From Corynebacterium zhongnanshanii (lineage in GTDB: Bacteria > Actinomycetota > Actinomycetes > Mycobacteriales > Mycobacteriaceae): a DNA stretch of 64,000 nt. The notes beneath the pieces were generated by a model. It ran no database searches, was not told the DNA's origin, and saw only the letters and a list, made by a program, of their open reading frames with translations. How positions within the stretch are numbered: the stretch's first letter is position 1; each line of letters starts with the position of its first letter. The DNA lies in NCBI RefSeq assembly GCF_014490575.1, contig NZ_CP061033.1:2046001-2110000 (forward strand), given 5' to 3'. This document shows positions 8,537 through 16,615 of this stretch, piece after piece. Made by a program: the position numbers and the translations under genes.

Positions 8537-9655
8537 ATGACCGCGAAAGATTCCGATGTAAGCTCCTTCATCCTGCCGGCCGAGGGCGGCTCCACCATTG
8601 CCACGCTGTCGCCTCAGGAGTATTACCGGCAGGTCAGCAAGCCTCAGCGTCGGCTTCAATGGAAAGCCTGGCCGCTGATCACCCGCAGATTATTCGTGGA
8701 GACCTTCTTTAACGGTCTGATGGACCGCGGTGCCACGCTGAGCTTCTTCACACTGCTGACCACCGTGCCCACCCTGACGGCGTTTTATTCCATCGTCACC
8801 CTGGTGCTCTCCCACAATAAGGAGCAGGTCACGGACATCACGAACGACTTCATCAGCACCAACGTGCCGGACAATTTCGAGGACAATGCCCACCGCGCCA
8901 TTTCCTTGATTATCGGATCCACGCAGCAATCACTCATTGCGCTGGTTGTATCCGTGCTCTTCGCGCTGTTTTCCTCTTCGGCCTACGTGCGCGCGTTTTC
9001 CCGCAATGCCAATGGCCTCTATGGGCGGGCCGAGGGGCGCAGCATTGTCCGGACGTGGCTGACCATGTGGGGACTGACCATTGCCCTGGTGATCGGACTG
9101 GTGATGATCGCCATCGCGTTTTTCTTCAGTCAAGATATTCTGCAGCCGCTGCTAGGAAGGTTCTCCGAGCCATTGCATATTGAAAGCGCCAGCGCCTTCA
9201 TCCTTGATACGTTCCTGCCGGTATGGGTGTATGTGCGCTGGCCTGTGATTTTCGGCGCCTCGATTATCTTGATCGCCCTGCTGTACCACTTCGCACCCAA
9301 TGTCCGTTACGGGCGCGTGCGTTGGCTGACCAGCGGTTCTGTGTTCGCGTTGGTGTCCATCACCGCAGTGGGTCTGCTGGTGCGGGTGTACTGGCAGAAC
9401 TTTTATAACGTGGGGTCCTATGGAGCGCTGGGTGGTCTTATTGCCGGCTTCATCGGCCTGGTGATCGCGAACACGCTCCTTCTCCTGGGATTGAAGCTGG
9501 ATGCGGAGATCACCCGGGCCCGGGAGCTTCAGGCGGGGTTGGACTCCTCGGTCATGATCGTGGCGCCGCCGCGGTCCGAGGCGGCGCTGCAGGACCTGGT
9601 GAAACTCGAAGAGTCTTTGAAGGAGTCCGCCGAGACGTTCCAGAAGGAGCTGTGA
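8537..9655 (+). CDS. YihY/BrkB family integral membrane protein
   Basis: A 372-residue membrane protein with about six hydrophobic segments. It has the family hallmarks: an early DRGATLSFFTLLTTVPTLTAF segment in the first helix, then FALFSSSAYVRAFSRNANGLYG, and a later YWQNFYNVGSYGALGGLIA segment. Family members are often misnamed ribonuclease BN, but they are membrane proteins of unclear function, possibly transport or envelope maintenance. The C-terminal 50 residues are soluble and charged. The ATG at 8537 follows a 124-bp gap. There is no functional clue from the neighbours. Confidence 0.8.
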   Translation: MTAKDSDVSSFILPAEGGSTIATLSPQEYYRQVSKPQRRLQWKAWPLITRRLFVETFFNGLMDRGATLSFFTLLTTVPTLTAFYSIVTLVLSHNKEQVTDITNDFISTNVPDNFEDNAHRAISLIIGSTQQSLIALVVSVLFALFSSSAYVRAFSRNANGLYGRAEGRSIVRTWLTMWGLTIALVIGLVMIAIAFFFSQDILQPLLGRFSEPLHIESASAFILDTFLPVWVYVRWPVIFGASIILIALLYHFAPNVRYGRVRWLTSGSVFALVSITAVGLLVRVYWQNFYNVGSYGALGGLIAGFIGLVIANTLLLLGLKLDAEITRARELQAGLDSSVMIVAPPRSEAALQDLVKLEESLKESAETFQKEL

Positions 9656-9674
9656 CGCGCGAAGCCTCGGCCGC

Positions 9675-10430
9675 CTAGCCCATGTCCGTGGCGACGGGGC
9701 ACACCACGGGTGTACCTTCATCATCAAGCACGCGGGCCCGCAGGCCATAGACCTGTTCTAGCAGGTCGGCCCGCAGGACTTGGGCAGGAGTGCCGTGCTC
9801 AACCACCTGGCCATCGGCAAGCACAAGCAATTGGTCGCAGTACCGCGCAGCCAGGTTGAGGTCGTGCAAGACCACCAGGGCCACGGCGTCACGCTTGCGG
9901 ACTTCCTGGCGGGTGAGCTGCAGCAGCTCAACCTGGTGGCGCAGGTCCAGGGCGGAGGTGGGCTCATCCAGCAGCAGCACGTGGGGGCGTCGCACCAACA
10001 TCTGGGCCACGGCCACGAGCTGGCGCTGTCCACCGGAGAGCTCACGCACACTGCGCTGCGCCAGGCCGGCTATGCCCAGCCGTTCCAGGGCCTCGGCACT
10101 GGCGGTCAAGGGGTCCTCGACGGCACCGCGGGCAGAAATGACCACGGACTCAAAAACCGTAAGGCTCGCGCTGGAAAGCACATCCTGGGGCACATAGCCC
10201 AGCGCGCGTTGGCGAGCCCGGCCCTTCAAAACAGTGCCGTCGAGCTCCACCTGGGCCTGGCCTGAGGCAATGGGACACACCCCTGCAATCGCTTTAACCA
10301 GGGTGGACTTGCCGGCAGCGTTGGGCCCCACAAGGCCGGTGACCGTCCCGGGCTCACCACAGCCAGCGCTGATCCCGCGGAGAACTTGGCGTCGACCATA
10401 AGAGACATGCAGATCTGTAATGGTTAACAT
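9675..10430 (-). CDS. Iron-siderophore ABC transporter ATP-binding protein (FecE/FepC-like)
   Basis: A 251-residue ATPase that should power uptake of a ferric siderophore or heme-like chelate. Walker A is GPNAAGKST (about residue 36), the ABC signature is ELSGGQRQL, and Walker B is HVLLLDEPTSALDLRH, followed by the switch histidine in VVLHDLNLA. It is the last gene of a three-gene operon: lipoprotein, permease, ATPase. The permease stop and this start lie only about 3 bp apart. The DtxR-like box ahead of the lipoprotein gene predicts iron repression of the whole unit. Confidence 0.9.
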   Translation of the reverse strand: MLTITDLHVSYGRRQVLRGISAGCGEPGTVTGLVGPNAAGKSTLVKAIAGVCPIASGQAQVELDGTVLKGRARQRALGYVPQDVLSSASLTVFESVVISARGAVEDPLTASAEALERLGIAGLAQRSVRELSGGQRQLVAVAQMLVRRPHVLLLDEPTSALDLRHQVELLQLTRQEVRKRDAVALVVLHDLNLAARYCDQLLVLADGQVVEHGTPAQVLRADLLEQVYGLRARVLDDEGTPVVCPVATDMG

Positions 10431-10433
10431 CGA

Positions 10434-11492
10434 CTACCCCCAGGCTCCGCGCTTGCGGAAGAGCACCAGCCCCACGAAGAAAGGCACACCCACCAGGGCG
10501 GTAATAATGCCAATCGGGATCGCAATGCCTGGAACCATGCTGATAGACACCGCGTGCGCCCCGGCCAACAATATGGCGCCACTAGCCATGGCAGCTGGGG
10601 CAAAGTAGCGCTGGTCCTCACCCACCAACATGCGGGCAACATGCGGGCCGACCAGACCCACAAAGCCGATGATGCCGGCAAAGGCCACCGCGCTGGCTGC
10701 CAGCAGGGAGGCCACCACCAGCGTGGATACTCGCAGGCGGGTGACATTAACTCCCAGTGCCGCGGCGCGAGCATCACCCAGACGCAGCGCGGTGAGCTTC
10801 CAGCCGTTGACCACCGTGAACGGGATGGCCAGGGCTAGGGATACCGCAATAATCCCATTGGCCGCCCAGTTCGCGCGCTGCAGCGACCCCATGGTCCAAA
10901 ACACAATTTGTTGCAGTGCCTCGGTGGTGGCGCGGTATTGCAGCAACGAGAGCATAGCTTGGAACAGGAAGACCAGAGCGATGCCCAGCAGGATCATCGA
11001 CTCTGCACTAGCGGACTTCCACACCGCCGCACCTGCCACGATGGCCACAGCCAGCAGGGCCGATGCCCACGCCACTGCCGCCAAATTAAACTGCGGGTGC
11101 GACACTAAGGACCACCCCAGCACGATGGAGGCAGCGCCTCCGAAGGCTGCGGCCGCCGAGATGCCAAGGGTAAATGGCTCTGCCAGCGGGTTGTCCAAAA
11201 TAGTTTGCATGTGGGCGCCGGATAGTGACAGCGATGCCCCAATGAGTACCGCCATGGCCGATGCCGGTAGTCGTAAAGTCCACAGCACCGTACGGGTGGT
11301 GCTATCCACGCTATCCGGACGGAAGATGCCCTGAGCGACATCACGCACGCTTAAATCCACTGGGCCAATGATCGTAGCCACCACAAAGGCCACCACTGCT
11401 CCCAGAGTCAGCGTCACAATGATGGCCACCTTGCGGGCACTGGCTCGTCGATACTGCGCAATAATCGCGTCTTGATTAAGCGTCTGAGTCAT
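10434..11492 (-). CDS. FecCD-family iron-siderophore ABC transporter permease
   Basis: A 352-residue permease with about ten hydrophobic helices of the FecCD/BtuC type. Hallmarks include SGAHMQTILDNPLAEPFTLG (substrate-pathway and helix region) and the C-terminal GFVGLVGPHVARMLVGEDQR coupling segment that contacts the ATPase. An upstream in-frame start exists 42 bp earlier, but the ATG at 11492 has a near-perfect AAAGGAGG ribosome-binding site and is preferred. A single gene probably forms a homodimeric channel, since no second permease is present. Confidence 0.9.
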   Translation of the reverse strand: MTQTLNQDAIIAQYRRASARKVAIIVTLTLGAVVAFVVATIIGPVDLSVRDVAQGIFRPDSVDSTTRTVLWTLRLPASAMAVLIGASLSLSGAHMQTILDNPLAEPFTLGISAAAAFGGAASIVLGWSLVSHPQFNLAAVAWASALLAVAIVAGAAVWKSASAESMILLGIALVFLFQAMLSLLQYRATTEALQQIVFWTMGSLQRANWAANGIIAVSLALAIPFTVVNGWKLTALRLGDARAAALGVNVTRLRVSTLVVASLLAASAVAFAGIIGFVGLVGPHVARMLVGEDQRYFAPAAMASGAILLAGAHAVSISMVPGIAIPIGIITALVGVPFFVGLVLFRKRGAWG

Positions 11493-11533
11493 TGCTGCCT
11501 CCTTTTGTGCAGGCCAGTGAGCAGGCCTGCGCA

Positions 11534-12745
11534 TTAGCTGTGGGAGCCGTTCAGGGTGGCAAAGAAGGTGCCGGAGAGCTCAAATGGCAGCCACTGCTTG
11601 TGGAAGGCGGCAAAGTCCGCCTCCGGGTCCAGGTCCTTAAACTCCTCCGGGTGCAGCCACACGGCAAATTGTTCCAGGGCAAAGACGTTGAACGGGGAGT
11701 CATAGAACTGGTGGTAGACCGCGTGCAGGTCGCCTTCCTTCGGTGCGCGCAGCTCGTTAAAGCCAGGGGTAGCCAGCAGGCCCTTCAGGGTCTTAGTGGC
11801 CGTCTCTGGGGAAGCGCCGTAACCGAGTTCCACGTGTGGCAGGACCTCTGGCTTATCCGGATCCTTGGCCCAGGATCCACCGGTAGCAATGATGTGCTCA
11901 GGATTTTGCTCAACAACCTTCTCTGGGGTGAGGTCACCGGATTCGGTGTCCAAGAGAGAATCGGCAAGGTTGGTGCCACCTGCAGCCACCACCAGGTCGC
12001 CGAGGTTGGATTCCTTGACCGTGGCACAGCAGTCCTTCAGGCCAGCAGCACGCCACAGGAAGGTGGTGGGCTTGTCCTTGAGCTTCGCCGCACGCTGGGA
12101 AATCTCTTCGACCTTCTTTGTGTAAAACTCCGTGTACTCCGCGGCCTTGTCCTCGCGGTCAAAGAGCTTGCCGTAGACCTCAATGGACTTCGGAGTGTTC
12201 TCCAGGGGCTTTTGCCTAAAGTCCGTGAACACGTACTTCAGGCCTGCCTGGTCCATCTTGTCCAAAAAGCCGTTGGATTCTGCGGCCTTCTTGTGGTCGA
12301 GGGTCATCACCACTACGTCCGGCTTGAAGGACAGCAGGTTTTCGACCGTGACATCACCCTTGGCGATGTGACCCACCCGCGGCAGGTCCTTGTAACCGGC
12401 GTTTTCTTCCGCAAACTTGGCCTCGTAGCTCGGTGCGGCACTGTGGAAGTCATTACCCACCGCAACCACGTTGTGCAGCGGCTCTTCCTTATTCAGCAGC
12501 GAGGTGGCAAAGAGTCCGCGGCCTTCTGCCAGCAAGATACGCTCTGGGCGCTTCTCAAAAGCCACGTCGCGCCCGGCCACGTCCGTGACGTGGAAGCCTG
12601 CCTTGGTGTCACTTCCGGACATGGCCTCACTGCTTGCAGGGTCCGAACCCGTCCCACCTGAGCAAGCGGCCAGGGACACCGCAAACAACAACGAACACAA
12701 TGCTGCAGTCCATCGCCGCGGACTGCTTACTAAACGCAAAGACAT
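11534..12745 (-). CDS. Siderophore-binding lipoprotein (FecB/FepB-type solute-binding protein)
   Basis: A lipoprotein of about 403 residues that captures a ferric siderophore outside the membrane and delivers it to the adjacent FecCD permease. The N-terminus has a signal peptide ending in the lipobox LAAC, with the Cys at about residue 28, followed by a Gly/Ser/Thr-rich linker. The body has the periplasmic-binding-protein motif of this class, including PERILLAEGRG and LLSFKPDVVVM. I choose the ATG at 12745 because GGAG lies about 9 bases ahead; two upstream in-frame starts are less well placed. It is the first gene of the iron-uptake operon, with a DtxR-like box about 70-90 bp upstream. Confidence 0.87.
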   Translation of the reverse strand: MSLRLVSSPRRWTAALCSLLFAVSLAACSGGTGSDPASSEAMSGSDTKAGFHVTDVAGRDVAFEKRPERILLAEGRGLFATSLLNKEEPLHNVVAVGNDFHSAAPSYEAKFAEENAGYKDLPRVGHIAKGDVTVENLLSFKPDVVVMTLDHKKAAESNGFLDKMDQAGLKYVFTDFRQKPLENTPKSIEVYGKLFDREDKAAEYTEFYTKKVEEISQRAAKLKDKPTTFLWRAAGLKDCCATVKESNLGDLVVAAGGTNLADSLLDTESGDLTPEKVVEQNPEHIIATGGSWAKDPDKPEVLPHVELGYGASPETATKTLKGLLATPGFNELRAPKEGDLHAVYHQFYDSPFNVFALEQFAVWLHPEEFKDLDPEADFAAFHKQWLPFELSGTFFATLNGSHS

Positions 12746-12813
12746 ACGTGTGTACTCCATCCTGTGTGCTAAGGCATGACCCATCAACAGGCCAGGCCAA
12801 GACAAACGTCAAT

Positions 12814-12832
12814 TTAGGGCAGGGTTAGCTTA
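12814..12832 (-). promoter_or_regulatory. DtxR-like iron box upstream of siderophore uptake operon
   Basis: TTAGGGCAGGGTTAGCTTA (plus-strand reading) matches the DtxR/IdeR consensus TWAGGTWAGSCTWACCTWA at 15 of 19 positions. It lies upstream of the siderophore-binding lipoprotein gene, where an iron-repressor site is expected. The match was counted by eye. Confidence 0.6.
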
Positions 12833-13047
12833 CAGAACAGAGCGCGCGGTGGGAATAGGCACCAAAATTTGGGGGTAATCCATCGTGAAGGTTATGAACA
12901 AGGTTTCATTTGCAATAGGAATTATCCTTATACGGAGACATCCTTTTCCGCCCTGCGACTACTGGACCGCGTCACTGACGCAATTTTTTCAAAGAATCGC
13001 TCAGTGAGCGCCGCCGGAATCGATGCACATCAAGGGACGGCTACTTA
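12833..13047. other. Non-coding gap upstream of the iron-uptake operon
   Basis: About 215 bases run between the iron box and the small minus-strand gene, so with the promoter region the gap exceeds 300 bases. An ORF of 71 codons exists at 12869-13084, but it has no family resemblance or convincing ribosome-binding site and overlaps the real minus-strand gene. I see nothing else definable here. Confidence 0.4.
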
Positions 13048-13245
13048 TTATTTGTTTGGCGCGCTACGTCGAGGAGGCATGTGAAGAAGAAAAACAAACA
13101 AAAATCCCGCCACGGAAGCAGAAATGCCACCACTAACTCCGTCTTGAACCCCTAACAAATGAAGGCACAAATAGACAACAAACGACAGGGCTACAGAAAT
13201 CGCTAGTTTTGTAAAAAATTGTGTCGGTGTGTTATCTTTTATCAT
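13048..13245 (-). CDS. Small hypothetical membrane protein (65 aa)
   Basis: Not recognised. The 65-residue product has two hydrophobic segments (about residues 11-30 and 40-56) separated by a short polar turn, and ends in a basic RRSAPNK tail. The ATG at 13245 has GGAG about 8 bases upstream, which supports translation. The local sequence is visibly more AT-rich than neighbouring genes, which suggests recent acquisition or relaxed selection. It stands alone between the iron-uptake operon and the insertion sequence at tRNA-Thr. A sequence 125-143 bp upstream (13370-13388) matches the DtxR consensus at 14 of 19, but AT-richness makes chance likely. Confidence 0.45.
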   Translation of the reverse strand: MIKDNTPTQFFTKLAISVALSFVVYLCLHLLGVQDGVSGGISASVAGFLFVFLLHMPPRRSAPNK

Positions 13246-13630
13246 TCTGAAACTCCTTGGTTTACACTCTCAACGACCGCCATAATCACACTCATACCTG
13301 CTCCATCATGCTTTCACATACAAAGTGCACGCTTTTAGAACTTGATACTAATACCCTAAAGAAGTCGCATAAATTAAGTGTACCCTAAGCTAGCCGCCCC
13401 AACAACCAAAGGATGGTAGTGGCCTCTCGTTAGTAGAGCACCAGAACATCAAGTTTGATCGCTACAGACTTTAGGTGTTCTCCCGACCGTGGTCTTCAGC
13501 GATGGCACTACGCCACCGGAGGACGCTTCATCATCACCGGCTGGGACGTTCTCAGCCGAACCGGCAGTAAGCACGCTGACACAACCCCATAACCCGCATA
13601 ACCCACCCGAGATGCATGCGCCACATGCAC
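13246..13630. other. Intergenic region with no recognisable gene
   Basis: The AT-rich left part probably contains the promoter of the small minus-strand membrane protein. The GC-richer right part (about 13480-13625) has a short open frame, but nothing I recognise. It leads into the perfect palindrome beside the left copy of the tRNA-Thr end. Confidence 0.4.
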
Positions 13631-13658
13631 GAAGGCCACGTCCTTGGACGTGGCCTTC
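13631..13658 (-). terminator. Perfect 13-bp stem hairpin, likely original terminator of tRNA-Thr
   Basis: Bases 13631-13643 and 13646-13658 are exact reverse complements around a 2-base centre. On the minus strand the hairpin lies just past the duplicated tRNA-Thr 3' end at 13661-13675. Before the IS481 element inserted, it would have sat directly after the tRNA gene. It has no T-run. Confidence 0.45.
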
Positions 13659-13660
13659 AA

Positions 13661-13675
13661 CGGAGCCGCTTGCGA
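13661..13675. repeat. Left target-site duplication of IS481 element (copy of tRNA-Thr 3' end)
   Basis: CGGAGCCGCTTGCGA is identical to bases 15121-15135, which form the 3' end of tRNA-Thr plus three bases. The two copies directly flank the insertion sequence, as expected of a 15-bp target duplication. Confidence 0.8.
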
Positions 13676-15120
13676 TGTTGTCCGTCAGGACATAGTTGAC
13701 ACATTCTTCCTGCGGTTTTCTCAGTGATAGTTGACAGATCAGTCAGGACATACTTGACACCCTGGCCCCCTGACCCGGCGGGCATGATAGTTGACAGCTC
13801 AGTCGAGACATCGTTGACACAACTCACCGATAATGAGCCATGAGCTACAACAACCCCAACCTGGCAATCGTCACAGCAATCCGCAAACAACACATGACAG
13901 TCAGCCAAGCCGCCAAAAAATTCAAACGCTCACGCCAATGGATCTACACACTGCTCGACCGCTACGACCACGGCGGCCCGGACGCAGTCCAACCCCGATC
14001 AAAAGCACCCAAAACATCCCCCACCAAAATCCCAGACACCCTCGCTGATGAGATCGTCGCCATCCGCAAAGAACTCACCAGTAAAGGCGCCGACAACGGA
14101 CCCGAATCCATAGCCTGGGTACTCCAACAACGCGGACTCCGCAGCCCCGCAGAATCAACCATCAGACGAATCCTCACCACCCGAAACCTCATCACACCCC
14201 AACCCCATAAACGCCCCAAAGCCTCACTACGCCGATTCGCAGCCACACTGCCCAACGAATGCTGGCAAGCCGACGTCACCTACGTCAGGCTACGCGACGG
14301 ACGCACCATCGAAGTCCTCGACTTCCTCGACGACCACTCCCGCTACCTGCTCTACCTCACCGCCTTCTACCGCGTCCACGGCCCCACCGTCGTCACAGCC
14401 ATCGAAGAAGTCACAGCCACCTACGGACTTCCCCAATCCACCCTCACCGACAACGGACTTATCTTCACCGCACGCCTAGCAGGCGCCAGAGGCGGGAAAA
14501 CAGGCTTCGAAAAATTCCTCGAAACCCACTCCATCAAACAGAAAAATGGTCGACCAGCTCACCCACAAACCCAAGGAAAAATTGAACGCTTCCACCAAAC
14601 ACTCAAAAAATGGCTCAAAGCCCGACCGCCTGCAGAAACACTCCCGCAACTGCAAGCACTCCTCGACGAATTCCGCACCTGGTACAACAACGACCGCCCT
14701 CACCGCGCCCTAGGACGAAACACCCCACACCAGGCATACAACGCCCTGCCCAAAGCCAGCCCACAACCACTAGTAACCGAAGACAACCGAGTTCGACACG
14801 ACAAAGTCGACACATCAGGCCGCATCACCCTACGCTTCGCCGGAAAACTACGCTACCTAGGAATCGGCCGATCCTACGCAGGAACCCCAACACTAACCGT
14901 CATCACCGGCAACACAGCCACCACAACCAACGCCACCACAGGAGAACTCATCGCCGAACACATCATAGACACCCAGCGCCAATACCAACCCAAACTCCCC
15001 AAGAACACCCAGCACTAAAAACAAATACCGCCCCAGGGAAAGAACAACGTCCCAACCCTAGAGCGGTATCTGTCAACCATGTCGCGACTGACAGTGTCAA
15101 CTATGTCCCGACTGATCACA
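13676..15120 (+). mobile_element. Complete IS481-family insertion sequence (1445 bp)
   Basis: The element is bounded by 27-bp terminal inverted repeats at 13676-13702 and 15094-15120. They start TGT and agree at 23 of 27 positions. A 15-bp direct repeat flanks it, and it holds one intact transposase gene. Inside the ends are further copies of a motif resembling GACATNGTTGACA (near 13690, 13746 and 13808 on the left, and inverted at about 15070-15107 on the right). These are probably transposase-binding or promoter repeats. Intact ends, gene and target duplication suggest a recent insertion. Confidence 0.88.
13840..15018 (+). CDS. IS481-family transposase
   Basis: A 392-residue DDE transposase that cuts and joins the ends of the surrounding element. 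The N-terminal helix-turn-helix covers about residues 10-45 (MTVSQAAKKFKRSRQWIYTL). The integrase core has the first Asp in WQADVTYVRL (about residue 147), the second in TDNGLIFT (about 207), and the Glu in HPQTQGKIERFHQTLK (about 245). A C-terminal domain with VTEDNRVRHDKVDTSGRI, common in this family, follows. The frame is uninterrupted. TTGACA-like hexamers in the subterminal repeats upstream may provide its promoter. Confidence 0.92.
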   Translation: MSYNNPNLAIVTAIRKQHMTVSQAAKKFKRSRQWIYTLLDRYDHGGPDAVQPRSKAPKTSPTKIPDTLADEIVAIRKELTSKGADNGPESIAWVLQQRGLRSPAESTIRRILTTRNLITPQPHKRPKASLRRFAATLPNECWQADVTYVRLRDGRTIEVLDFLDDHSRYLLYLTAFYRVHGPTVVTAIEEVTATYGLPQSTLTDNGLIFTARLAGARGGKTGFEKFLETHSIKQKNGRPAHPQTQGKIERFHQTLKKWLKARPPAETLPQLQALLDEFRTWYNNDRPHRALGRNTPHQAYNALPKASPQPLVTEDNRVRHDKVDTSGRITLRFAGKLRYLGIGRSYAGTPTLTVITGNTATTTNATTGELIAEHIIDTQRQYQPKLPKNTQH

Positions 15121-15135
15121 CGGAGCCGCTTGCGA
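15121..15135. repeat. Right target-site duplication of IS481 element
   Basis: CGGAGCCGCTTGCGA is identical to 13661-13675. It covers the last 12 bases of tRNA-Thr plus three flanking bases, so the tRNA gene is intact despite the insertion. Confidence 0.8.
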
Positions 15136-15196
15136 GAATCGAACTCGCGACCTTTTCATTACGAGTGAAACGCTCTGCCGACTGAGCTAAAGCGGC
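15124..15196 (-). tRNA. tRNA-Thr (anticodon CGU)
   Basis: On the minus strand a full cloverleaf can be folded. The acceptor stem is GCCGCTT/AAGCGGC, the D-stem GCTC/GAGC, and the anticodon stem TTTCA/TGAAA with loop CTCGTAA (anticodon CGT). The T-arm is GCGAG-TTCGATT-CTCGC and the discriminator base is T. The length is 73 nt and CCA is not encoded. The 3' end was regenerated by the IS481 target duplication. Confidence 0.9.
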
Positions 15197-15296
15197 GTGC
15201 CAGCATAGTCTAGCCGAAACACTCCCCTACGTACAAAACCACCCGTCACCAGCCAGGGCACGTACGCCCACAGCCACAGAAACGCCTGGTAGAAAC

Positions 15297-16565
15297 CTAC
15301 AAAGAACAGCACTCACGCAGACGCCCCGCCAGCGCATTCAGCGCCACCACGGCGGGAACGTTCACGCCGGAGTTCAGCGTCTCCCGGCATTCCATCACCG
15401 CATCAATACAGTGCAGCAACGCCTCCGGGGAGTTCCGGCGCGCCAGCTCCCTCGAGGTGCCTTCCATATCCGGGTGTTGGAAACCACCCACGGGCTGCAC
15501 CCTTCCGTCCTGTGCAGCACCGCCAGCGCTGGAAGCGTCCGCTCCGCCGTCTGGCGCCGCACCGTCAGCGTCAGCGCCGACAACCGCCCCCACCGCCAAC
15601 ATCATCGCGTCCCGATACAACCCCGCCACATCAATCAGCGCCAGATCCAAGAAGTCCGCCGTCTGCCGCGCACGCCGCCGCTTATGCTCCCGCTCCAGCT
15701 CATCGAACTGCCCCTTCGACCCACGCATCAGCTTCGCAGCCCCGCGCCCCTTCGTGCCCACACCCAGGGACGCCTCCAGCGACGCGACCTCCCGCGCCTC
15801 CACAGCAGCCAAGGAGCTCACGGCTTCTTCCTCCGCTCGCTTCACCAGCTCCGCCGTGAACGCGTACGCCCCCGCCGGCTCATAGATCATTCCCGGCAGT
15901 TTCAGCGCAGCGGCCCGTTTCGCCCGTGCCTTCTCCTCCCGCACCAGGTGCCGCGCGCGCCCAATATGGCCCCCAGCCACGGAGGCCGCCCAGTGGGCTT
16001 GTTCCTCTGTGAGGGTGAGCTGGGCGTCGGATAAAAGGACGGATTTCACGGCCTCCATCGACGGGGTGGGGACGTACACGTGGCGGCAGCGTGACCGCAG
16101 CGTAATGGCAATATCGTGCCGATCCGTGGACGGCGCGCACAGGATGAACACCGTGTGCTCGCTGGGCTCCTCCACGGACTTCAGCAACGCATTCGCCGCC
16201 TGCTCGTTCAGCCGGTCCGCGTCCTCCACAATGATGACCCGACGCCGTGCCACCGATGGCAACGTCGCCGCCTGCCGAACTACCTCGCGGATCTGTGCCA
16301 CGGGGATGATCGACCCCTCGGTGCACACCCAGACGATATCCGGGTGGGAGCCGGCGTGAGCGCTCCGGCACTGCTCACAGGTGCCGCATCCGCCCTGGGG
16401 ACACACCAACGCCGTGGCGAAAATCTTCGCTGCGACAGTGCGCCCGGAACCAGGTGGCCCCGTGAACAGCCACGAATGCGTCATCGCCCGCGGGTCGGCA
16501 ACGGCACGCTCCACGACCTCCCGCACGCTGGGGGAAGTGATGCCGTTGAATACAGTGTCAGTCAC
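15297..16565 (-). CDS. holB: DNA polymerase III delta' subunit-like clamp-loader protein
   Basis: A 422-residue AAA+ protein of the clamp-loader complex, which loads the sliding clamp during replication. It shows Walker A GPPGSGRT (about residue 36) and the four-cysteine zinc module CPQGGCGTCEQC (about 54-65). VIIVEDADRLNEQAANALLKSVEEP provides Walker B and sensor regions, and ITLRSRC contains the SRC arginine-finger motif. It begins at a GTG. A charged, Ala/Gly-rich linker of variable composition (about residues 325-375) precedes the C-terminal helices. The divergent adenylate cyclase gene starts 50 bp away, an arrangement also seen in mycobacteria. Confidence 0.85.
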   Translation of the reverse strand: MTDTVFNGITSPSVREVVERAVADPRAMTHSWLFTGPPGSGRTVAAKIFATALVCPQGGCGTCEQCRSAHAGSHPDIVWVCTEGSIIPVAQIREVVRQAATLPSVARRRVIIVEDADRLNEQAANALLKSVEEPSEHTVFILCAPSTDRHDIAITLRSRCRHVYVPTPSMEAVKSVLLSDAQLTLTEEQAHWAASVAGGHIGRARHLVREEKARAKRAAALKLPGMIYEPAGAYAFTAELVKRAEEEAVSSLAAVEAREVASLEASLGVGTKGRGAAKLMRGSKGQFDELEREHKRRRARQTADFLDLALIDVAGLYRDAMMLAVGAVVGADADGAAPDGGADASSAGGAAQDGRVQPVGGFQHPDMEGTSRELARRNSPEALLHCIDAVMECRETLNSGVNVPAVVALNALAGRLRECCSL

Positions 16566-16615
16566 ACTCGACAGTCTAGTCTTGGTCTCCTACATCGTCA
16601 GCTAGGCTTAGGAAC

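Noticed and set aside
12869..13084. 71-codon ORF upstream of the iron-uptake operon
   Set aside because: It overlaps the better-supported minus-strand gene, has mixed composition and no family resemblance, and lies in a promoter region.
13370..13388. Possible DtxR box upstream of the 65-residue membrane protein
   Set aside because: 14 of 19, but in AT-rich DNA where the W positions match easily; the central GSC is lost.
13489..13695. 68-codon ORF running into the IS481 left end
   Set aside because: It ends inside the terminal inverted repeat and reads through the tRNA-derived duplication; the composition is low-complexity.
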